Assembly (NCBI GenBank): GCA_016186095.1
Contig: JACPMG010000020.1
Span: forward strand, 1-32,087
Reading direction: 5' to 3'
DNA length: 32,087 nucleotides
Origin: Candidatus Sungiibacteriota bacterium
GTDB taxonomy: Bacteria > Patescibacteriota > Minisyncoccia > Sungbacterales > HO2-52-23
Both the position numbers and the translations under genes were made by a program. Shown here piece by piece: positions 27,250 to 32,087 of the stretch (position 1 is its first letter; every line of letters starts with the position of its first letter). Under the pieces are notes generated by a model. That model saw only the letters and a list, made by a program, of their open reading frames with translations. It searched no databases and was not told where the DNA came from.

Positions 27250-29712
27250 TCATAGAGTGGTGATTGAAGCTACCGCGTCTCCGGGATCCATTTTCATAAT
27301 GCGAACTCCTTGGGTGGCGCGACCGAGGGTCGGGATGGTTGAGAGCGTGGTGTGGATTACTTGCCCTTTGCGGGAGATGGCTATAAGTTCTGTTTCCTCC
27401 TCGCCTATGATTCGCGCGCCCACCGCCTGCCCGGTTTTGGGAGTAATTTTGGCGCATTTAATTCCCGAGCCGCCCCTGCGCTGTTTTTTGAATTGTTTGA
27501 TAAGAGTATGTTTTCCGTACCCATTTTCCATAACTACCAGAAGTTTTCGGTTACTAGTAACTGGTAACTGGTTACTAACGACATCCATCCCCACCACCTC
27601 ATCCGTTTTCTTCAGCCGCATCGCCCGCACTCCGGCAGCAGTCCTGCCCATCGGTCGTACGTCCTTTTCCGAGAAGCGAATGGATTGGCCCCTTTTGGTG
27701 ACCAGAATAAGTTCGTCCTGACCGCTCGTTAGTTTCGCCCAGCGCAGCGTATCCCCCCCTTTTAGCGTCAGCGCGATAAGTCCGGATCGCCTCACATTTT
27801 CAAAGGAGTTGGCATCGACTTTTTTAATAACGCCATTTTTGGTCACCATTACCGCATATTCGGTTGCGCCCTGCGCTCGGCGCTTTGCGCTTTGCGCTTT
27901 TTGGACTGCCAGTACCGAATTGACCTGTTCTTGTTGAGAAAGAGACAAGAAATTAAAAATCGCTTTGCCTTTGGCGATTCTGGTCCCCTCCGGAATTTCA
28001 TACGCCCGTACCTGATACACTTTGCCGGCGCTAGTGAAGAAAAGAAGGCTGGCATGGGTACTGCATGTTAAAAGATGTTCCACCATGTCTTCTTCTTTGG
28101 TTTCCATCCCGATTAGCCCCTTGCCGCCTCGTTTCTGCATCCGGTAGCTTTCCGGTTTCAGCCTTTTTATATATCCCCCGCGCGTAATTACCACCACCGC
28201 TTCTTCCTCCGCGATCAAGTCCTCTTCGGAAAACTCTCTGGGTGAAGTTTTCACTACTTTGGTTTTTCGCTCGTCTCCATATTTTTCTTTCACCTCTTTA
28301 AGCTCCTGTTTTATGGTCTCCAATATCTTTTTAGGATCTTTGAGAAGCGCCTCCAAAGACCGCGCCAGCGCCTGTTTTTCCTTGAGCTCATTCTCAATTT
28401 TTTGGCGCTCCAGTCCGGCCAGCGTCTGCAGGCGCATCTCTAAAATCGCCGTCGCCTGCAATCCCGATAGGTCAAATTTTTTGACTAAATTGGCGTGCGC
28501 TTCTTCCTTGTCCCGCGATTTTTTAATGGTTTCAATAACACGGTCAATATGATCAAGCGCTTTTTTTAGGCCTTCCAGAATATGAATCCGCTCGCGGGTT
28601 CTGGTCAGATCAAATTTGGTGCGCCGTGTAACTACCTCTACGCGGTGCTTAAGGAATTCTTCCAGTATTTCTTTGAGAGAGAGAACTTGCGGCTGCAGTC
28701 CGTCTACCAGCGCTAACATATTGGCGTGAAAACTTTTTTCAAGATCGGTGTGATTGTAGAGATTGTTCAGAACCTTTTGCGGATGCGCGTCCTGTTTCAA
28801 TTCAATGGCAATGCGTAGGCCGTCTTTGTCCGACTCGTCCCGAATGTCGCGGATTCCTTCCAAGCGTTTCTCATGCACCAAATTGGCCATGGTTTCTATG
28901 AGCTCAGATTTATTTACCTGGTAGGGGATTTCCGTGATTATGATCTGCATCCCTTTCTTTCCTTCTTCAACGATCTCCGCTTTTCCGCGGTTTAAAATTG
29001 CTCCTTTGCCCGTGGCATAGGTTTGGCGGATTTCTTTTTCGTCAAAAATAATCCCGCCGGTGGGGAAATCCGGGCCTTTGATAAATTCCAGAAGATCTTC
29101 GGACGAGGCCTTAGGATGATCGGCAAGAAAGATGAGGGCGTCCACCACCTCACCCAGGTTATGCGGCGGGATATTGGTGGCCATCCCTACGGCGATTCCC
29201 AGAGTCCCGTTTAGGAGGAGATTAGGGACCGCGGAAGGAAGTACGATCGGCTCTTTCCTAGTGCCATCGTAATTTTCACGAAAATTGACCGTGTCTTTTT
29301 CAATGTCGCGCAAAAGTTCTTCGGCAACTTTAGTCATGCGCGCCTCGGTGTAGCGCATGGCTGCTGCCGAGTCCCCGTCTATGGAGCCCCAGTTGCCTTG
29401 GCCGTCCACCAGCGGGTAGCGCAAGGAAAAATCCTGTGCCATGCGTACCAAAGAGTCATAAACCGCGATATCTCCATGCGGATGATATTTTCCCAAGACG
29501 TCTCCGACAATGGCCGCGGATTTTCTGTATTTGGCCGCATGAGTAAGGCCCATCTCATGCAGGGAATATAAAATCCTGCGGTGCACCGGTTTCAGGCCGT
29601 CCCTGACATCCGGAAGCGCCCGCGCCACAATGACAGACATCGCGTAGTCCAAATAGGACTCGCGCATCTCATCAACAATTTCTTTGCTTTGTATTTTACC
29701 TATGTCTGCCAT
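27250..29712 (-). CDS. gyrA: DNA gyrase subunit A
   Basis: 820 residues. The breakage-reunion domain contains the active-site Tyr in [10 protein letters not shown] (Tyr121) and the conserved KPVHRRIL and GKYHPHGD stretches. The C-terminal beta-propeller carries the GyrA box QKRGGKG, which separates gyrase from topoisomerase IV. Two in-frame insertions are encoded by heptamer arrays in propeller loops: residues about 605-616 ([10 protein letters not shown], array 27864-27898) and about 713-721 (NQLPVTSN, array 27549-27576). gyrB is not in the window. No SD precedes the ATG; a palindromic TACGAAT element lies 6 bp upstream. Confidence 0.97.
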   Translation of the reverse strand: MADIGKIQSKEIVDEMRESYLDYAMSVIVARALPDVRDGLKPVHRRILYSLHEMGLTHAAKYRKSAAIVGDVLGKYHPHGDIAVYDSLVRMAQDFSLRYPLVDGQGNWGSIDGDSAAAMRYTEARMTKVAEELLRDIEKDTVNFRENYDGTRKEPIVLPSAVPNLLLNGTLGIAVGMATNIPPHNLGEVVDALIFLADHPKASSEDLLEFIKGPDFPTGGIIFDEKEIRQTYATGKGAILNRGKAEIVEEGKKGMQIIITEIPYQVNKSELIETMANLVHEKRLEGIRDIRDESDKDGLRIAIELKQDAHPQKVLNNLYNHTDLEKSFHANMLALVDGLQPQVLSLKEILEEFLKHRVEVVTRRTKFDLTRTRERIHILEGLKKALDHIDRVIETIKKSRDKEEAHANLVKKFDLSGLQATAILEMRLQTLAGLERQKIENELKEKQALARSLEALLKDPKKILETIKQELKEVKEKYGDERKTKVVKTSPREFSEEDLIAEEEAVVVITRGGYIKRLKPESYRMQKRGGKGLIGMETKEEDMVEHLLTCSTHASLLFFTSAGKVYQVRAYEIPEGTRIAKGKAIFNFLSLSQQEQVNSVLAVQKAQSAKRRAQGATEYAVMVTKNGVIKKVDANSFENVRRSGLIALTLKGGDTLRWAKLTSGQDELILVTKRGQSIRFSEKDVRPMGRTAAGVRAMRLKKTDEVVGMDVVSNQLPVTSNRKLLVVMENGYGKHTLIKQFKKQRRGGSGIKCAKITPKTGQAVGARIIGEEETELIAISRKGQVIHTTLSTIPTLGRATQGVRIMKMDPGDAVASITTL
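27549..27576. repeat. Heptamer array GGTTACT-type inside gyrA
   Basis: Four units: GGTTACT, AGTAACT, GGTAACT, GGTTACT. It lies in frame within a loop of the GyrA C-terminal domain, and the same unit family occurs between genes at 24251-24271. Confidence 0.75.
27864..27898. repeat. Heptamer array TTGCGCT-type inside gyrA
   Basis: Five units: TTGCGCC, CTGCGCT, CGGCGCT, TTGCGCT, TTGCGCT. It encodes the [10 protein letters not shown] insertion in the GyrA C-terminal domain. Confidence 0.8.
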
Positions 29713-29718
29713 TGGGCA

Positions 29719-29781
29719 CTACGAATTACGAAAGTTTACGAATGTACGAATTCGTATATTCGTATGATTCGCTATTCGTAG
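29719..29781. repeat. TACGAAT palindromic element, copy B
   Basis: CTACGAAT at one end and ATTCGTAG at the other, with diverged inner units. It fills the gap between the gyrA start and the stop codon at 29782 of the upstream gene. Confidence 0.8.
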
Positions 29782-30192
29782 TCATTTGAGTGGCTCATAA
29801 ACATATCTCCATACTTTTCCAAAAAAAGTCGGAACTGTTGCCAAACCGCCATAATCTTTACCTTTTGGTCCGATGACGGATTGCAAGGATCTAAAGGACT
29901 CGGTAACGCCTTCAAGCGGCGACAGGGCCTCTGATTTTGCCGGCGCATATTCTGTACTTGGGAAACTTGGCGTTAAGGCCCGCCCAATTTTATTGGGCGA
30001 GGCTCGTCCCGAGGCGGCCGGACCTACGGTTTCACCAGAAAGGGACGTTAGTCTGGAAGATATCAGCATGTTCCAGCTAGAGAATACCATTAATGCGGCA
30101 ATTATAATAAATGATAGACCGGCCAGCAGTCGTCTTGCCTCTTCCGGCAGAGCATGGATCGCTTGTAAAAGTTTTTTGACCCGTTTCATCAT
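29782..30192 (-). CDS. Single-pass membrane protein of unknown function
   Basis: 136 residues from ATG at 30192; the next codon is also ATG. A longer reading from 30240 would translate a heptamer array (CVTRYTLYDTRF), so the later start is preferred. A basic amphipathic N-terminus (KRVKKLLQAIHALPEEARRL) is followed by one transmembrane helix (about residues 22-43) and an extended external region rich in Ser, Pro and Gly, ending VPTFFGKVWRYVYEPLK. No family recognised. It precedes gyrA on the same strand, separated by the TACGAAT element. Confidence 0.65.
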   Translation of the reverse strand: MMKRVKKLLQAIHALPEEARRLLAGLSFIIIAALMVFSSWNMLISSRLTSLSGETVGPAASGRASPNKIGRALTPSFPSTEYAPAKSEALSPLEGVTESFRSLQSVIGPKGKDYGGLATVPTFFGKVWRYVYEPLK

Positions 30193-30193
30193 G

Positions 30194-30267
30194 AATCGTG
30201 TATCGTATAGTGTGTAGCGTGTAACGCAAGAACAATACATGTTACACGATGCGCGTTACACGATTAT
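30194..30267. repeat. Heptamer arrays TATCGTG-type and their inverted counterpart
   Basis: AATCGTG, TATCGTA, TAGTGTG, TAGCGTG, TAACGCA (30194-30228). Inverted-type units follow from 30240: TGTTACA, CGATGCG, CGTTACA, CGATTAT. It occupies the gap between two minus-strand genes. Confidence 0.65.
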
Positions 30268-30268
30268 T

Positions 30269-30913
30269 CTATACGGGTTTCAGCAGCGCCACTTCCGTCT
30301 TTTCTTCTTCCCCGACATCCCGTTTCTTTATAACCAATTTTTCCTGCGCCTCGATTTTCGCGGCCCCCATCTCTTTCAAAAACTCTTCCGCTCCGGCAAG
30401 TCCAATTTTCAGTCCCGGAATTTTATAGTGCATGGGTATGACTAAACGCGGCTCAAGTTGTTTCACTATTTTCGCGGCCCCTTCTCCATCTACTGTGTAT
30501 TTCCCGCCCACCGGAATCATCACAATATCCGCATCTCCCACGCTTTCTAACGTCTCCTCCCGCAGGGCATTTTCGCCAAAATCGCCCAAGTGCAAAAGCT
30601 TCATGTCCTCCAGCTCTATACTATATATAGTATTCAGGCCGCGCTCTTTGCCTTGGGTTGTGTCGTGGAAAGTCTGGATCCCGTGGACATACACCCCCTT
30701 GGCCTCATACTCGCCCGGACCCGTGATCACCAGCGGCTCACCGGTTAGCGATTCGGAATTGGAATGATCGTAGTGTCCATGCGTGACCAACACCAAATCC
30801 GCCCGGAAACGGGGCGGGGTAAGTCCGATATCTTTGGAAAAGGGGTCAATAACGATGACCAGATCTCCGGATTGAATCTTGAAACAGGCTTGTCCGAGCC
30901 ACGAGATTACCAT
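30269..30913 (-). CDS. MBL-fold metallohydrolase (UlaG-like)
   Basis: 214 residues from ATG at 30913; an earlier GTG (30922) lies within the repeat and is less likely. It has the metallo-beta-lactamase motif VTHGHYDHS (HxHxDH with Tyr), then LLHLGDFGEN (metal Asp), and IPMHYKIPG with a late His. The N-terminus ISWLGQACFKI and the second-domain order match the UlaG/YtnP-like small Zn hydrolases common in bacteria. The substrate is unknown. It is followed closely by the membrane protein gene. No SD is visible. Confidence 0.88.
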   Translation of the reverse strand: MVISWLGQACFKIQSGDLVIVIDPFSKDIGLTPPRFRADLVLVTHGHYDHSNSESLTGEPLVITGPGEYEAKGVYVHGIQTFHDTTQGKERGLNTIYSIELEDMKLLHLGDFGENALREETLESVGDADIVMIPVGGKYTVDGEGAAKIVKQLEPRLVIPMHYKIPGLKIGLAGAEEFLKEMGAAKIEAQEKLVIKKRDVGEEEKTEVALLKPV

Positions 30914-30921
30914 GGCGACCA

Positions 30922-30986
30922 CTACGAATTACGAATCGTACGAATTTACGAATATTCGTACATTCGTAAGGATTCGTTATTCGTAG
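30922..30986. repeat. TACGAAT palindromic element, copy C
   Basis: Begins CTACGAAT and ends ATTCGTAG; the inner sequence matches copy A almost throughout. It lies just upstream of the MBL hydrolase start, in the divergent region shared with rpsA. Confidence 0.85.
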
Positions 30987-31024
30987 AATGCTTATTGCAT
31001 TAATTGTAGCAAAATTTTCATGTC

Positions 31025-31053
31025 TTGCCAAATTCTGTTTTCTCGCATATACT
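31025..31053 (+). promoter_or_regulatory. Promoter of rpsA, giving a near-leaderless mRNA
   Basis: TTGCCA (31025-31030), a 17-bp spacer and TATACT (31048-31053). The ATG follows only 9 bp after the -10 box, so the 5' leader would be about 2-3 bases. Confidence 0.65.
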
Positions 31054-31062
31054 CACTTTTGG

Positions 31063-32087
31063 ATGACTTCAGAAGAAAACAACAATACTGAATTTAACAA
31101 TGAGGCAGAGGTTCTTGAGCGGGAAACGTCTGCCTCAAAAGCCGGCCGTCACCCGATGGAGGTCCTTCTTAAAAGCGGCGTAGTTTTGTCATTCCCAAGG
31201 GCCGGGGATTTGGTGGAGGGCGCGGTGATCGATAAAAAAGGCGCACGACTTTTTGTGGACCTGGGAGGTATGGGGGTCGGTGTGGTATACGGACGGGAAT
31301 TTTCCATAGCGCAGGATCTGATCAAAGGTTTGAACTCCGGGGATAGCGTGAGCGCAAAAATCGTCGAACTTGATAATGAAGAGGGGTATGTAGAGCTTTC
31401 GCTCAAAGAAGCCGGCGAGGAAAAACGCTGGGTGGATTTGAAGAAAATGATGCAGGAAGGCGAGGCGATCGAGCTTCCGGTGCTTGAAGCCAACCGCGGA
31501 GGGTTGATTCTCGAGGTCAAGGGGGTCAAGGGATTTCTTCCGGCCTCACAGCTGTCTTCCAAGAATTATCCGCGGGTCGAGGGAGGGGATAAAGAAAAAG
31601 TTTATCTGGAGCTTCAGAAACTCGTCGGCACGCCGCTCAAGGTAAAAATTCTTGATCTTGACCCCAGAGAGAATAAAGTGATTTTCACCGAGAAAGAAAC
31701 GGATCGCGAAAACATCCGCGCCGCCCTCGCGCAATTTAAAGTCGGAGACGAAGTGGAGGGAGAAATTACCGGCGTGGTTGATTTCGGAGCTTTTATGCGT
31801 CTGGGCAGCGAGCCTAACATAGAAGGGCTTATTCATATTTCCGAAATTGACTGGACGCTTATCGAAGACCCCCGCGGAGTTTTAAAACCCGGAGACAAGG
31901 TAAAGGCAAAGATCATTGATATTCAGGGAGACAAGATTTCTCTATCCCTCAAAGCCCTTAAAGAAGATCCTTGGGTCAAAGTTGCCGAGAAGTACAAAAA
32001 GGGCGATGTGATAAGGGGGAAAGTGACTAAATTTAACCCTTTTGGCGCGTTTGTGGAGCTCGAATCGCAAGTGCAGGGACTGGTGCA
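31063..32087 (+). CDS. rpsA: 30S ribosomal protein S1 (3' end cut by window edge)
   Basis: The first 341 codons are present. After an acidic N-terminus (MTSEENNNTEFNNEAEV) come four S1 RNA-binding domains: about 50-110 (GDLVEGAVIDKKG), 135-205 (ELPVLEANRGGLILEVKG...GFLPASQL), 227-300 (GDEVEGEITGVVDFGAFMRL, then GLIHISEI) and from about 314 (GDVIRGKVTKFNPFGAFVEL). The third and fourth show the canonical GxVxxxxxFGAFV pattern. S1 helps the 30S subunit bind mRNA. There is no SD; the start is fixed by the promoter at 31025-31053 and by the domain layout. The gene is divergent from the MBL hydrolase gene. Confidence 0.93.
   Translation, partial: MTSEENNNTEFNNEAEVLERETSASKAGRHPMEVLLKSGVVLSFPRAGDLVEGAVIDKKGARLFVDLGGMGVGVVYGREFSIAQDLIKGLNSGDSVSAKIVELDNEEGYVELSLKEAGEEKRWVDLKKMMQEGEAIELPVLEANRGGLILEVKGVKGFLPASQLSSKNYPRVEGGDKEKVYLELQKLVGTPLKVKILDLDPRENKVIFTEKETDRENIRAALAQFKVGDEVEGEITGVVDFGAFMRLGSEPNIEGLIHISEIDWTLIEDPRGVLKPGDKVKAKIIDIQGDKISLSLKALKEDPWVKVAEKYKKGDVIRGKVTKFNPFGAFVELESQVQGLV

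Noticed and set aside
5250-32000. Heptamer arrays as possible CRISPR arrays
   Set aside because: Units are 7 bp without spacers and no cas genes are present.

Overview
The window looks like a Patescibacteria (Candidate Phyla Radiation, Parcubacteria-like) chromosome segment. The evidence is inference from content: secreted proteins with repeated SGWAWSENVGW motifs, a cluster of small two-helix type IV secretion pilins, a membrane-anchored orphan solute-binding protein, many core genes without a Shine-Dalgarno (SD) sequence, and gene junctions crowded with small palindromic repeats. The standard genetic code fits all genes. No rRNA, CRISPR array, transposase or integrase is visible.

Layout. 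1-2.5 kb (minus): two paralogous glycine-rich/tail-fibre-like secreted proteins, a WAWSENVGW-repeat surface protein and a small membrane protein. 2.6-4.0 kb: an apolipoprotein N-acyltransferase homologue lacking its expected catalytic Glu. 4.1-6.7 kb: HU (plus), a tautomerase-like protein, tRNA-Gly, tRNA-Pro, YraN, two tRNA-Val(CAC) loci (one without a D arm) and a winged-helix/nucleotidyltransferase regulator. 6.8-8.7 kb: rplJ-rplL with a large folded element downstream of rplL, then a glycerophosphodiesterase. 8.8-13.0 kb: a phosphoribosyltransferase-MltG fusion and Lon.

13.3-20.5 kb is an accessory island between lon and a guaB-family gene. It holds a 1272-residue protein with Myb/SANT-like repeats and two tandem phosphoesterase-like halves (the first apparently stripped of its metal ligands), an ASCH-like protein, a two-helix peptide, a membrane protein built of three copies of one unit, a lipoprotein and a 110-residue orphan. 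Its genes have clear SD sequences, and several form self-contained promoter-ORF-terminator cassettes, unlike the flanking genes.

20.6-32.1 kb: the guaB/GMP-reductase-type gene, a membrane-anchored methyltransferase, tRNA-Trp, rpmG, tRNA-Thr, tRNA-Leu, the pilin cluster with two broken copies, a solute-binding protein, a methyltransferase, gyrA, a membrane protein, an MBL-fold hydrolase and the 5' part of rpsA (plus).

The strongest unexplained signal across the window is repeats built on a seven-base period. At least ten loci carry degenerate heptanucleotide arrays of unrelated sequence. They lie between genes and also, in frame, inside gyrA and the mltG fusion. A second family, a palindrome with arms ending GTCAACAC/GTGTTGAC, occurs three times, once inside the mltG coding sequence.
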